The translations under genes and the position numbers were made by a program. Shown here piece by piece: positions 8,702-16,964 of a DNA stretch of 64,000 nt (its first letter is position 1; the number at the start of each line of letters is the position of its first letter). This DNA comes from Maritimibacter sp. DP1N21-5. GTDB lineage: Bacteria; Pseudomonadota; Alphaproteobacteria; Rhodobacterales; Rhodobacteraceae. The stretch covers positions 124,001 to 188,000 of the forward strand of contig NZ_JAHUZF010000006.1 in assembly GCF_019218295.1 (NCBI RefSeq), written 5' to 3'. A model generated the notes under the pieces. The model searched no databases. It was not told where the DNA came from and saw only the letters and a list, made by a program, of their open reading frames with translations.

Positions 8702-8732
8702 AAAAGGCCGGTCCAAAGCGACCGGCCTTTTT
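8702..8732 (+). terminator. Intrinsic terminator after the Bax-inhibitor gene
   Basis: A near-perfect stem AAAGGCCGGTC / GACCGGCCTTT with a 6-base loop is followed by a run of T. It lies 23 bases after the stop codon. Confidence 0.92.
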
Positions 8733-8796
8733 CTTTGTCGGGTCGGTGGGTGGGCGCCTTTTGCGCGGACCGCGCAAAACAGAGCACCCGGCGACA

Positions 8797-9276
8797 TCAC
8801 AGGCTCTGCGTCATCCGTACGGAGGGAAAGACGATCCCATCGCCCAACGGCACATCAATCAGCCCAACCTGTCGAAACCCCACAGCTTCATAGAACGGCA
8901 CCGCCGTGCGGGTGGCCCAACACTCCATCCGTGTGGCCCCCTTAGCAAGCGCGACGTCAAAACAGTGCTGCATCAGTAGCCGCCCCACCCCACGCCGCAG
9001 CGCCCGGTCATCGGTCACGACGTGCCGGATATGGCCCAGGCCGGACTCCTTTCGATCCGGTGTCCACCCGCCTGCACCCAGCACGACGCCCTCCTCCTCA
9101 ACCACGTAGTATGTGCCACACGCCAACAGATCCGGTTGCGCCCGGCTGATGATGGGCAACGCCGTGACAAGCACCGAGGGTGGATAGTCGGCCTTGAGCA
9201 GCTTGGGATAGGTGCGCGCCAGCAGCGCGTCCACGGCGGCCAAATCCGCCTTGGTTGTCGGTCTGATCTGCATCAT
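8797..9276 (-). CDS. GNAT-family N-acetyltransferase
   Basis: A 159-residue acetyl-CoA-dependent acetyltransferase. The GNAT fold is seen in order: IRPTTKADLAAVDALL at the N-terminus, a central strand VVLGAGGWT, the HIRHVVTDDRALRRGVGRLL segment that carries the acetyl-CoA pyrophosphate loop (R-x-x-G-x-G/R), and FYEAVGFRQVG near the C-terminus. The acceptor substrate is unknown. Its ATG overlaps the stop of the preceding small gene (ATGA), so they share an operon starting upstream, possibly including rpmG, although a terminator lies between. Confidence 0.9.
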   Translation of the reverse strand: MMQIRPTTKADLAAVDALLARTYPKLLKADYPPSVLVTALPIISRAQPDLLACGTYYVVEEEGVVLGAGGWTPDRKESGLGHIRHVVTDDRALRRGVGRLLMQHCFDVALAKGATRMECWATRTAVPFYEAVGFRQVGLIDVPLGDGIVFPSVRMTQSL

Positions 9277-9575
9277 GCCTCCTCCCTCTCATCCGTATCC
9301 GCATGAGACAAATCATAGATGTAACTCTTGCGCCCCTTCGCCGTGACCCACGGCCCCTCGGGCGGGCACATGCCCTGCTCTGCCACCGGCATCTCCCATG
9401 TCCGGCCCACAAGGGCGCCGGTCTGCGGATCGCGCATGATCCAGCCAAGGCGCGCCTCCCATACCACCGTCAGGTCAGGTCGATCCGCGCGTCGATAGCA
9501 GCGCACCGCCCGTGGGTCGCGCGCAAAGCGGTATACGAGGCCATCCGACCGGCGGGTGAGCGTAAAGCTGTCCAT
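9273..9575 (-). CDS. Conserved hypothetical protein, 100 residues
   Basis: A 100-residue soluble protein starting MDSFTLTRRSDGLVYRFAR. It is rich in W, R and D and has no signal peptide or membrane segment. GGAG lies seven bases before the ATG, and four bases overlap the following GNAT gene, so it is a real translated gene. No family is recognised. Its position between rpmG and an acetyltransferase does not give a role. Confidence 0.65.
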   Translation of the reverse strand: MDSFTLTRRSDGLVYRFARDPRAVRCYRRADRPDLTVVWEARLGWIMRDPQTGALVGRTWEMPVAEQGMCPPEGPWVTAKGRKSYIYDLSHADTDEREEA

Positions 9576-9593
9576 GGTCCATCTCCACAAAAG

Positions 9594-9625
9594 AAAAAGG
9601 CCGCGTCCCGGAGGGCGCGGCCTTT
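9594..9625 (-). terminator. Intrinsic terminator after rpmG
   Basis: On the minus strand AAAGGCCGCGCCC pairs with GGACGCGGCCTTT around a 4-base loop and is followed by TTTCTTTT. It lies about 20 bases after the rpmG stop and just before the next small gene. Confidence 0.9.
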
Positions 9626-9646
9626 GAATTCGAAAGAGGGGCGATC

Positions 9647-9814
9647 TTACTTGATCTTGCCTTCCTTGTATTCGACGTGCTTGCGCGCCACGGGATCGTA
9701 CTTCCGTACGACCATCTTCTCGGTCATGGTGCGTGCGTTTTTCTTGGTCACATAGAAGTGGCCGGTGCCTGCGGTCGAGTTCAGGCGGATCTTGATCGTG
9801 GTTGGCTTGGCCAT
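9647..9814 (-). CDS. rpmG: 50S ribosomal protein L33
   Basis: A 55-residue ribosomal protein of the large subunit. [29 protein letters not shown] and [18 protein letters not shown] are the invariant blocks of bacterial L33. This is the zinc-independent form: the CXXC pairs found in C+ paralogues are missing. It has its own terminator, and AGGAGACAG precedes the ATG. Confidence 0.97.
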   Translation of the reverse strand: MAKPTTIKIRLNSTAGTGHFYVTKKNARTMTEKMVVRKYDPVARKHVEYKEGKIK

Positions 9815-10035
9815 GTTCTGTCTCCTGCATCGCCAGAAAAGCCTGCACGGCCCGCCAGCGGGAAATTCGTCTTGAACCGCGCTTTTACCCGCGCCCTGCC
9901 CCGAGTCAAGCCCGCCCGGGACCCACATGCGCAACTATTTTGGCCGCCAGCGCAGCCATGCGCTGTTCGTCCACAATTTCGTGCCGTTCGTTCCGGATGC
10001 TGGACAGTCAGGCAGGCACATGCCTATTTCAAGGC

Positions 10036-10986
10036 ATGCTCGATCCTCTCAGCGATATCCTGACGCGGCTCACGCTTCAGGGCACATTGTACTTCCGCAC
10101 CGCCTTTTCCGCGCCCTGGGGCGTGGGCGTGCCGTCCTACAAGAACGTGGCGCGGTTCCACTACGCGGATCGCGGCGACTGCAAGGTGCGCATCGCGTCC
10201 ACAGACACCATTGTCCACGTGCGCCAGGGCGACCTGATCATCATCCCCCACGGCGCCGCGCACGATCTGCTGAGCGCGGAGGGCGCAGACCGCGGCGTGC
10301 CCCCACTTGAATCCGTGCTCGAAGAAGCCGGATAAACCGGCCGCGGCGTGCTGGTCTACGGGGGTGAGGATCAGACCCGCACCACGCAACTGATCTGCGG
10401 CCACTTCTCTTTGGCCGACCGCGCCTCGCACGTGCTGATCGACAAGCTGCCCGATCACATCCTGATCGAGAATTACGGCGAAAGCGCCGGGCGCTGGATG
10501 GAAACGTCTCTGCGGATGATCGCATCCGAAGCAGGGCAGGACCGGATCGGCGGCGACCTGATCGCGCAAAAGATCTCCGAGGTCATCTTTACCCAGGCCC
10601 TGCGCGCGTTCATCGAAACGGATGCCGCAGCGCAATTGGGCCTTGCCGGCTTTGCCGACCCCAACATCTCGCGCGCGCTCGATGCCTTTCACCGCAACCC
10701 CGCATCGCAGTGGAGTGTCGAAGACCTCGCCCACGCCGCCGGTCAGTCCCGCACCGCCTTTGCCGTGCATTTTGCCGACAAGATGGGGGTCACCCCCATG
10801 CAGTACCTGACCGAGTGGCGGATGCAGATCGCACAGCAGGACCTGCAGGACACCAACAAGTCCATCGCCGACATTGCCTATGACGTCGGCTATGCCTCGG
10901 ATTCCGCCTTTGCCCGCGTATTCAAGCGCGAAGTAGGCCAAAGCCCTGCCGCGTTTCGGAAGAATCGAACAAAAAATCCGGCTTGA
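10036..10986 (+). pseudogene. AraC-family regulator interrupted by an in-frame TAA
   Basis: The reading frame from ATG 10036 encodes an N-terminal cupin sensor domain (MLDPLSDILTRLTLQGTLYF ... VRQGDLIIIPHGAAHDL). At codon 100 it meets TAA (10333-10335), then continues in the same frame as TGRGVLVYGG...ICGHFSL and a complete AraC double helix-turn-helix (SVEDLAHAAGQSRTAF, SIADIAYDVGYASDSAFARVF). The family reads straight through this point, so a single base change has cut the cupin domain in two. The second part could start at GTG 10348 but would lack most of the sensor. Either a recent pseudogene, a readthrough case or a sequencing error. Likely former targets are the two genes downstream. 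Confidence 0.85.
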
Positions 10987-11125
10987 ACTGCACTTTCGTT
11001 CGCAGATTTGAACGATCTGTCGGTTTTGCTGAACGCTCGCAAATGGAACCAACCCGCCAAAACGCACACATTCCTCTCACAGAAGCGGGCACTGACGCGC
11101 TGCAGATCAGAGGAAAGGACCGCTC

Positions 11126-11491
11126 ATGTCACTGCGTTTTGTTACCAAGGAAATCCACGCCTATCTCGACTACCCCGTTGCCCTCGGCCTGATGGCGATG
11201 CCCGCCCTGCTGGGCCTTGGCAGCAGCCACATGCTGGCCTTCTGGCTTTCGGTCGCCACCGGTGTGGCCGCCGTCGGCCTGACCATCCTGACGGACCACC
11301 ATCTGGGCCTGATCCGGGTCCTGCCCTACAAGCTGCATCTGGCCGTTGACGGTGCGGTGGGTGCGGTCTTCCTGATCGCACCCTTTGCATTGGGCTTCTC
11401 GGGTCTCGACGCCGCCTATTACTGGCTCATCGGCGCCACGGTCATGGCTGTCGTATCCCTGCACCGAGGCGAAACGCCCGCACTGGGCTGA
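11126..11491 (+). CDS. Small four-helix membrane protein, SPW-repeat-like
   Basis: A 121-residue integral membrane protein with four hydrophobic segments (about 17-35, 40-57, 70-88, 95-113). The layout, YLDYPVALGLMAMPALLGL followed by a similar second half ending in a W/Y-rich helix, resembles the SPW-repeat family of small membrane proteins, but the match is weak. AGGAAAGGA precedes the ATG. It lies between the broken AraC gene and a YHS-domain gene on the same strand, which may form one regulon. Confidence 0.6.
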   Translation: MSLRFVTKEIHAYLDYPVALGLMAMPALLGLGSSHMLAFWLSVATGVAAVGLTILTDHHLGLIRVLPYKLHLAVDGAVGAVFLIAPFALGFSGLDAAYYWLIGATVMAVVSLHRGETPALG

Positions 11492-11596
11492 TCCACCACT
11501 CCATTTACCAACATTTCACAGCTTTCACCCCTGGCGCAGCGATGCGCCAGACCACCCGGGCTTTGCCCACACTCCGCTGAAACGAAAGGAAATCCC

Positions 11597-12073
11597 ATGT
11601 TTCGCACCCTGACCATCGCCACCGTCGCTGCCCTCTCCATTGGCTCTGCCGCCCTGGCCGCAGATGAATACAATGTCTCGACCGGCCTGACGGCGGCAGG
11701 CGCACCGCTGGGCCTGCACGGCGTCGACCCGGTGGCCTTCATCGCCACGGGCAATCCGGTCGAAGGCTCCGCCGCCCACGCGGCCGTGCATGACGGTGTC
11801 GCCTACCGCTTCGCCTCCGCCGACAATCTGGCCGCGTTCGAAGCCGACCCGGCATCCTACCTGCCGGAGAATGGTGGCTTCTGCACCTTCGGCGTGTCAG
11901 TCGGCAAGAAGTTCGACGGTGATCCCGACTACGCCGCCGTGATCGACAACAAGCTCTACGTGTTCCTGAACGCCGACATCTTCGCGGCCTTCAACAAGGA
12001 CCGCGCAGGCACGATCACCAAGGCGGCCACCAACTGGACCGATATCCACAGCGTGGCTGTCGAAGACCTCTGA
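11597..12073 (+). CDS. Secreted YHS-domain protein
   Basis: A 158-residue exported protein with a signal peptide (MFRTLTIATVAALSIGSAALA) and a YHS domain (about 40-125): GLHGVDPVAFIATG, VAYRFASADNLAAFEADPAS and FCTFGVSVGKKFDGDPDY. YHS domains are associated with metal or copper-handling proteins, and stand-alone periplasmic versions are common in Roseobacters with no proven function. AAAGGAAA precedes the ATG. It ends 30 bases before a strong terminator. Confidence 0.88.
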   Translation: MFRTLTIATVAALSIGSAALAADEYNVSTGLTAAGAPLGLHGVDPVAFIATGNPVEGSAAHAAVHDGVAYRFASADNLAAFEADPASYLPENGGFCTFGVSVGKKFDGDPDYAAVIDNKLYVFLNADIFAAFNKDRAGTITKAATNWTDIHSVAVEDL

Positions 12074-12101
12074 TCCGTCAGCCAGGTCTTGGATATCGAA
12101 G

Positions 12102-12133
12102 CGGGCAAGGGCATGGGCCTTTGCCCGTTTTTT
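12102..12133 (+). terminator. Intrinsic terminator after the YHS gene
   Basis: CGGGCAAGGGC pairs with GGCCTTTGCCCG around ATG and is followed by TTTTTT. It separates the plus-strand YHS gene from the converging rnpB. Confidence 0.88.
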
Positions 12134-12138
12134 CATGC

Positions 12139-12528
12139 GCGCGGAGGGGCTGTAAGCCGGATTCTGTCTAGGCAGGTTGCCCTGCCCGAGATGACCATTC
12201 ATCTTGGGATGCTGTTGCCAACATCCCTCTAGCTGCCAACCCGGACCTGCTGGGGCAGAAGCAGCCCCGGACCGTTGCCGGCCCACGCGGTCCCTATTTG
12301 GCATTGCTCCCGGTGGGGCTTGCCGTGCCCGGTCTGTTGCCAGCCCGGCGGTGGGCTCTTACCCCACCGTTTCACCCTTTCCCCGGCGCACCGGGGTAGT
12401 CTGTTTTCTGTGGCGCTGTCCGTCGGGTTGCCCCGCCCGGGTGTTACCCGGCACCGTTGCTTCTGGGAGTCCGGACTTTCCTCTCAGGTAGGTTGCCCCA
12501 CCCAAGCGGCCATCCGCCCCTCCGCGCC
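12139..12528 (-). ncRNA. rnpB: RNase P RNA, class A
   Basis: The minus strand shows the invariant RNase P elements: GAGGAAAGTCCGGACTCC near the 5' end (P4/CR-I region) and AGACAGAATCCGGCTTACAG near the 3' end (CR-V/P4). The P1 helix is formed by GCGGAGGGGC-type sequence at 12139-12150 pairing with GCCCCTCCGC at 12516-12526. Length is about 390, normal for alphaproteobacteria. It is the catalytic RNA that matures tRNA 5' ends. Ends are set by P1 and by the promoter seen upstream. Confidence 0.96.
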
Positions 12529-12533
12529 GGACG

Positions 12534-12563
12534 CGCATACGTGCGGAACCGGGGGTGCGTCAA
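12534..12563 (-). promoter_or_regulatory. Sigma-70-type promoter of rnpB
   Basis: On the minus strand TTGACG (12563-12558) is followed after 18 bases by TATGCG (12539-12534), which puts the transcription start at about 12528, exactly at the 5' end deduced from helix P1. Confidence 0.65.
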
Positions 12564-12587
12564 TGGGTGGTGTTGCGCGGGTTGTGG

Positions 12588-12634
12588 ATGCGGGAGCCTC
12601 CGGCGGGAGTTTATTTGGCAAGATGAAGGAGGAT
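12588..12634 (-). repeat. Extragenic repeat, CTTCATCTTGCC type
   Basis: Read on the minus strand: CTTCATCTTGCCAAATAAAC followed by the small hairpin GCCGGAGGC. It begins eight bases after the amidase stop codon in sense orientation. Related copies lie at 16881, 38824, 39000, 45088, 54009 and 61221. Confidence 0.6.
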
Positions 12635-12642
12635 CGCAGCGC

Positions 12643-13311
12643 TCAGGTGGAAACCCTCGTTTTGCCTTTCAAAGCAATAAAGTCCGCGGGATCAAGTGGC
12701 CCGGTCGCAACGGGCCGATGGCGCAGGCGCACCGCCGCGAGAAGGGCTTCATCCGAGGCATCGGCAGTGTACCCGGCAACGCGCGCGACGTGCCGGAATG
12801 CGTCACTGCCCTCGCCGGAGGGCGAGATCTTCGCCACAGGCCGCGCCGCCAAGCCCCGCGCTTCCAGCCGTGCCCAGTCAAAGAACGGTCCCGGATCGAA
12901 CTTGCGCCCCGGCGCCATGTCGGAATGCCCGATGACGTTCCGGGCCGGGATCGCCCACGCAGCAAGAATGCGCGCCAAAAGCCCCTCAAGGCTCTGCATC
13001 AGCGGTTCCGCAAACGGCCCCTGCCCGTCATTGTCGAGCTCGATCCCGATGGACCGCGAGTTGATGTCGGACAGCCCGTCCCACTCTCCCGCACCCGCAT
13101 GCCATGCGCGCAGCCCTTCCGGCACCAATTGGGTGACACTGCCCGATTTACAGATCACGTAGTGCGCCGACACCTCAGCCGTTGGATCACAAAGCCGCTC
13201 AATGGCCTCCTCCGCCGTCGCCATCGCGGTGTAGTGCAGCACCACATGCGTCGGTCGCAACCCGTCCCGCCGCGGCCCGCAATTCGGCGAAGGATGCTGA
13301 TGCAGGATCAG
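12643..13311 (-). CDS. N-acetylmuramoyl-L-alanine amidase (AmpD-like)
   Basis: A zinc amidase of the Amidase_2 family that cuts the muramyl-alanine bond of peptidoglycan or anhydro-muropeptides. Zinc ligands and motifs are seen as VVLHYTAM (first His), SAHYVI, WHAG, SIGIELDN and VIGHSDMAPGRKFDPG (second His and Asp). No signal peptide, so probably cytoplasmic AmpD-type recycling. The family N-terminus PSPN.GPRR.GLRP is encoded upstream of the first TTG (13260), reaching a CTG at 13311 that overlaps the stop of the preceding gene (CTGA). I therefore infer a CTG start and 222 residues. Confidence 0.88.
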   Translation of the reverse strand: MILHQHPSPNCGPRRDGLRPTHVVLHYTAMATAEEAIERLCDPTAEVSAHYVICKSGSVTQLVPEGLRAWHAGAGEWDGLSDINSRSIGIELDNDGQGPFAEPLMQSLEGLLARILAAWAIPARNVIGHSDMAPGRKFDPGPFFDWARLEARGLAARPVAKISPSGEGSDAFRHVARVAGYTADASDEALLAAVRLRHRPVATGPLDPADFIALKGKTRVST

Positions 13312-14123
13312 TTGCCAGCCGCCCGGCGGAATGGTGCCGGGTCCCAGCCGCAGGCATAGCCGTCGCCATCCGGATCCAGCCCCTTGCGATCGCGCTGCGG
13401 CCCACCGGAGGCGAGGAAGTCGATCTGCGCCTCGTCACTGGAGTTGTAGACCGCGCAATTGCGCTGAAACTTGGCCGCCGACGCGACCGAGAACCGGCGA
13501 TGCATCTGCGTGCCCTTCGGATGGCGGGTTTGCAGGGCATATTGGACGACATTCGGCTGCGCACTGCCCGCCCGCGAGGGCAAGGCCGTGGGCTGCACCA
13601 CCTGATATTGCTGCCGGTTCGCTTCCAGACGGGCCGCATCGCTTGCGATGGATTCGCGCGACGACACCGCATCGAAATTGTTCTCGTCCGATATGCCCGG
13701 ATTGTTCAGGATCACGGGCGCCGCGTTCGACGGGCTCGCGTTGACCACGGTCTGCCCGGAATTGGCCCGGGCGGCCGCCGCATCATTGTTCGCCGCAATC
13801 TGCGCCAGCTCCGCATCCAGGCTGGCCGGATTCGATACCGCACGCGGCGTTTGCGCCGTGGCCGGCCGCGCAGGCGCACCTGCCACAGGCTGCTGCCCCG
13901 CAGGGGGCAAGGGTTGCGTGCCAACCGGTGCAGCGGGCTGAACCGCCGGACCTGTCAGCTGTGCGTCGCGGGCCTCGCGCGCGGCCAGCGTGTTGGGGTT
14001 GTCAAAGCCTACGCCACGTCCAGGATCGGCAAAATCACCCGGATTGCTGTCTGGGATCGCGGGCTGACACGCGGCCAGTCCGGCCACGGCACCCAGCATC
14101 AGGAAACTGCGGAAACTCATCAT
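13308..14123 (-). CDS. Lipoprotein with an excalibur-like C-terminal domain
   Basis: About 271 residues. An N-terminal lipoprotein signal (MMSFRSFLMLGAVAGLAAC) places it in the envelope. A long low-complexity linker rich in A, P, Q and N follows (about 30-190). The C-terminus carries AKFQRNCAVYNSSDEAQIDF and then DPDGDGYACGWDPAPFR, an excalibur-type calcium-binding motif (DxDGDGxACG). The function is unknown, but together with the coupled amidase downstream it may act on the cell wall. The start could also be ATG 14120. Confidence 0.75.
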   Translation of the reverse strand: MMSFRSFLMLGAVAGLAACQPAIPDSNPGDFADPGRGVGFDNPNTLAAREARDAQLTGPAVQPAAPVGTQPLPPAGQQPVAGAPARPATAQTPRAVSNPASLDAELAQIAANNDAAAARANSGQTVVNASPSNAAPVILNNPGISDENNFDAVSSRESIASDAARLEANRQQYQVVQPTALPSRAGSAQPNVVQYALQTRHPKGTQMHRRFSVASAAKFQRNCAVYNSSDEAQIDFLASGGPQRDRKGLDPDGDGYACGWDPAPFRRAAGN

Positions 14124-14157
14124 CTGCTCTACCCTTTTGGGTTTTGGTCGAACGGGA

Positions 14158-15642
14158 TTACCACCATTTCTGCGGTTTGGCCACAAAACCGGCCCGTGCC
14201 TCCAGGGCATAAGCGGTGTTCAGCAAATCCCCTTCCTCCCATGGACGGCCAATCAACTGCAGGCCCAACGGCAAACCCTGCGCATCGGTTCCCGCAGGCA
14301 CGGCGATGCCCGGCAGGCCCGCCATGTTGACGGTCACGGTGAACACGTCGTTCAGATACATCTGCACCGGATCATCCGACGCCTCGCCCAACCCAAAGGC
14401 GGCAGAGGGCGTCGCAGGCGTCAGGATCGCGTCGATCCCCTGGGCAAAGACGTCCTCAAAGTCCTTCTTGATCAGCGTCCGCACCTTGCGCGCACGGTTG
14501 TAGTAGGCGTCATAGAACCCGGCACTCAGCACATAAGTCCCGATCATCACGCGGCGCTTCACCTCGTCACCAAAACCCTCGGCCCGGGTCTTTTCATACA
14601 TCTCGGTGATGCCGTCGCCCTGATCCAGCTTGGCGCGATGCCCATAGCGCACCCCATCATAGCGGGCGAGGTTCGAGGACGCCTCGGCCGGCGCTACCAC
14701 ATAGTAAGCAGGCAGCGCGTATTTGGTGTGAGGCAGCGAAATATCGACAATCTCCGCTCCCGCATCGGCCAGCATCTCGCGGCCTTGCGCCCAGAGCGTT
14801 TCGATCTCGTCCGGCATCCCGTCCATGCGGTATTCTTTGGGAATACCGATCTTCTTGCCCTTGATGTCGCCGGTCAGCATGGCCTCGAATTTCGGCACCG
14901 GCAGATCGACGCTGGTGCTGTCTTTGGGATCATGGCTGCACATGGTTTCCAGCATGATGGCCGCATCGCGCACCGACTTGGTCATCGGCCCCGCCTGATC
15001 CAGCGAAGACGCAAAGGCCACCACACCCCAACGCGAACACCGTCCATAGGTCGGCTTGATGCCGGTGATGCCGGTAAAGGCCGCAGGCTGGCGAATGGAG
15101 CCGCCCGTATCAGTGCCGGTCGCCGCCAGACACAGATCCGCAGCCACAGCACTGGCCGAGCCACCCGACGACCCGCCGGGGGTCAGGGCAGCCTCATCAT
15201 TGCCGCGCCGCCACGGGTTCACAGCATTGCCATACACGGACGTCTCGTTGGACGAGCCCATGGCAAATTCATCCATGTTCAACTTGCCCAGCATCACCGC
15301 ACCTGCATCCAGCAGGTTGCCGCTGACGGTGCTCTCATATTCTGGCAGGAACCCTTCCAGAATACGGCTCCCGGCCTGAGACGGCACACCCTTGGTACAG
15401 AACAGATCCTTGATCCCGATGGGCAAGCCGCACATGTCGGGCGCATCACCCGCCTTGATCCGCGCATCCGCCGCCTTGGCCTGCTCCCGTGCAATCTCGG
15501 GCGTGTTGTGGACAAAGGCGTTCAGCGCCCCAGCCCCTTCGATCTCAGTCAGGCACGCCTCGGTCAACTCGACCGAGGTCACGTCACCTTCGCGCAGTGC
15601 ATCACGGGCTTCAGCCAGCCCCAGCTTGTTCAATTCGCTCAT
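14158..15642 (-). CDS. gatA: Asp-tRNA(Asn)/Glu-tRNA(Gln) amidotransferase subunit A
   Basis: The glutaminase subunit (494 residues) of the GatCAB complex that amidates misacylated Glu-tRNA(Gln) and Asp-tRNA(Asn). The amidase-signature active site is clear: the Lys in PIGIKDLF, then the Ser-rich loop [15 protein letters not shown] and the [12 protein letters not shown] motif with the nucleophile Ser. It follows gatC with a TGATG overlap. gatB is not in the window, so it must be elsewhere, as in many Rhodobacterales. Confidence 0.97.
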   Translation of the reverse strand: MSELNKLGLAEARDALREGDVTSVELTEACLTEIEGAGALNAFVHNTPEIAREQAKAADARIKAGDAPDMCGLPIGIKDLFCTKGVPSQAGSRILEGFLPEYESTVSGNLLDAGAVMLGKLNMDEFAMGSSNETSVYGNAVNPWRRGNDEAALTPGGSSGGSASAVAADLCLAATGTDTGGSIRQPAAFTGITGIKPTYGRCSRWGVVAFASSLDQAGPMTKSVRDAAIMLETMCSHDPKDSTSVDLPVPKFEAMLTGDIKGKKIGIPKEYRMDGMPDEIETLWAQGREMLADAGAEIVDISLPHTKYALPAYYVVAPAEASSNLARYDGVRYGHRAKLDQGDGITEMYEKTRAEGFGDEVKRRVMIGTYVLSAGFYDAYYNRARKVRTLIKKDFEDVFAQGIDAILTPATPSAAFGLGEASDDPVQMYLNDVFTVTVNMAGLPGIAVPAGTDAQGLPLGLQLIGRPWEEGDLLNTAYALEARAGFVAKPQKWW

Positions 15643-15929
15643 CACTCAACCACCTTCGGCACGGCAAAGAACCCCTCGCGGGCATCCGGCGCGTTGGCCA
15701 GCACCTTGTCCTGCTGACCACCATCCGTCACCTCGTCCACACGGCGCTTCAGGCGCTGCGGGGTCACGGATGTCATGGGCTCCACGCCCTCCACATCGAC
15801 CTCGCTCAGCTGCTCGATGAAGCCGAGGATCGTGTTGAATTCGTCAGCCAGCGCCGGAAGCTGATCTTCCTCGACCTTGATCCGGGCCAGTTTCGCCACG
15901 CGGGCGGCGGTGCTTTGATCGATGGACAT
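15642..15929 (-). CDS. gatC: Asp-tRNA(Asn)/Glu-tRNA(Gln) amidotransferase subunit C
   Basis: A 95-residue subunit that stabilises GatA and bridges it to GatB. Helical N-terminus [20 protein letters not shown] followed by [22 protein letters not shown] is diagnostic, as is the C-terminal [19 protein letters not shown]. It precedes gatA in the same operon with overlapping stop and start codons. Confidence 0.96.
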   Translation of the reverse strand: MSIDQSTAARVAKLARIKVEEDQLPALADEFNTILGFIEQLSEVDVEGVEPMTSVTPQRLKRRVDEVTDGGQQDKVLANAPDAREGFFAVPKVVE

Positions 15930-15981
15930 GAAATCCCTCTCTTGCGTCTTGAGGCGGCTTTATCGCGCGGCGGGTGTGCCT

Positions 15982-16629
15982 TCAAGCCTCTCGGGCGCGC
16001 AAGAAGCGCACATACACCTCGATCATCCAGCCCAGCATGACCGCGTTGAGGATATGCCACAGAAAATGCGTGCCCAAGGGGATCTGGTTGCACAGCATAT
16101 CATCAACCGACCGCGCGGTCAGAGACACCAGCAGAATGACGGCGCCGATCACAAATCCGCGCGCCAGCGCAGGCGCACGGCGCCACAGGGCGACGGCATA
16201 GATCAGGATCAGCGCGGGGACAGGCAGATACCCCGCCGATACACCCAGCACGGGCACATATTGAAACAGCGGGACGGTTGCCGCGGCATACGGGAAAAAC
16301 AATGCCGTCGCGCCCAGCGCCCAACCCGTCCGCATGCCCCAGACATCCCGGTTGATGGCGAAGATATATAGTAGAATGAACGCTGCAATCGGCGCCACAT
16401 CCGCAATGGCCGACCACACCTGCGCGTGGGTGTGAAACAGGTAGCTGCCCAGCCCGATCAGCCCAAGGATGATGCAAAGCACACGGGCCAGCGGCACCCC
16501 CGCACTACGCCGCCACATCCAAAGGGCGGCAATGACAAAGGCTGCGTTGGTCACCGCATTCACCGGCTCGGCCCAATAGTCCGGCCCCAACCGCTCGCAA
16601 TACCCGTCAATCTGGCGCAGCAATTCCAT
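15982..16629 (-). CDS. Ceramidase-family (alkaline phytoceramidase-like) membrane protein
   Basis: A 215-residue protein with about seven membrane segments. It keeps the CREST-superfamily residues of alkaline ceramidases: the early Glu in IDGYCE, GSYLFHTHAQ (Ser and His), the Asp in IADVAPIAAF, and the late GTHFLWHILNA with two His. In eukaryotes these bind zinc and cleave ceramide; bacterial homologues are common in sphingolipid-free Roseobacters and their substrate is unknown. It lies 52 bases upstream of gatC on the same strand. AGGG is not obvious before the ATG. Confidence 0.8.
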   Translation of the reverse strand: MELLRQIDGYCERLGPDYWAEPVNAVTNAAFVIAALWMWRRSAGVPLARVLCIILGLIGLGSYLFHTHAQVWSAIADVAPIAAFILLYIFAINRDVWGMRTGWALGATALFFPYAAATVPLFQYVPVLGVSAGYLPVPALILIYAVALWRRAPALARGFVIGAVILLVSLTARSVDDMLCNQIPLGTHFLWHILNAVMLGWMIEVYVRFLRAREA

Positions 16630-16711
16630 GCCCTGTCACCTACCCCTCCCAACGCGCCATTCAAGAGGGCACCGCACGTTGCGTTAACCCCTGCCCCACC
16701 GCCCGATGGGG

Positions 16712-16750
16712 GTGCACAGGGGGTGTACGGATGGTGCACGCGGGGTGACA
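16712..16750. repeat. GTGYAC array with 11-bp period, copy 1
   Basis: GTGCAC (16712), GTGTAC (16723), GTGCAC (16734) and a divergent GTGACA (16745) recur exactly every 11 bases, separated by G-rich spacers. The same array, in reverse orientation and longer, occurs at 60158-60218. One palindromic hexamer per helical turn suggests a protein-binding or structural element. It lies between the divergent ceramidase and UPF0173 genes. Confidence 0.7.
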
Positions 16751-16794
16751 CCCTGTCTCCGCCCCTTAAACTCCGTAAAAATCAGGTAAATCCC

Positions 16795-16880
16795 GGCGCG
16801 AATCGCGCCGATCCGGGGCTCCGCCCATTCGGACCTCAAACACCGCCCCACGGTGTTTGCCGCTGCGCGGACCGGTCCGA
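16795..16880. other. Nested inverted repeats in the divergent intergenic region
   Basis: Within the 335-base gap (16630-16964) three dyads nest or follow each other: CGGCGCGA-A-TCGCGCCG (16795-16811), CAAACACCG-CCCCA-CGGTGTTTG (16837-16859) and an outer TTCGGACC...GGTCCGAA pair enclosing the latter. There is no T-run, so this is probably part of a repeat element or a structured leader of the gene at 16965. Confidence 0.45.
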
Positions 16881-16920
16881 ATTCCCTGTTTCAAAAAAAA
16901 TCCCCGCCGGAGGCTCCCGC
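16881..16920 (+). repeat. Extragenic repeat, CCCTGTTTCAAAAAAA type, copy 1
   Basis: TTCCCTGTTTCAAAAAAAAT is followed by CCCCGCCGGAGGCTCCCGC. A second copy of the first part lies at 54009-54041, and its GCCGGAGGCTCCCGC tail is identical to that of the repeat at 12588. Confidence 0.6.
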
Positions 16921-16964
16921 ACCCTGAAATCGGCGCTACACTCGCGTAAAACGGGAGACGCACC

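Noticed and set aside
12204..13162. Open frames across the rnpB region
   Set aside because: The segment is RNase P RNA by its conserved elements; frames there are accidental.
14137..15717. Long plus-strand frame opposite gatA
   Set aside because: gatA is unambiguous on the minus strand; the antisense product shows no domain.
16712..16750. CRISPR-like interpretation of the 11-bp arrays
   Set aside because: Unit length is far too short, spacers are themselves similar, and there are no cas genes.
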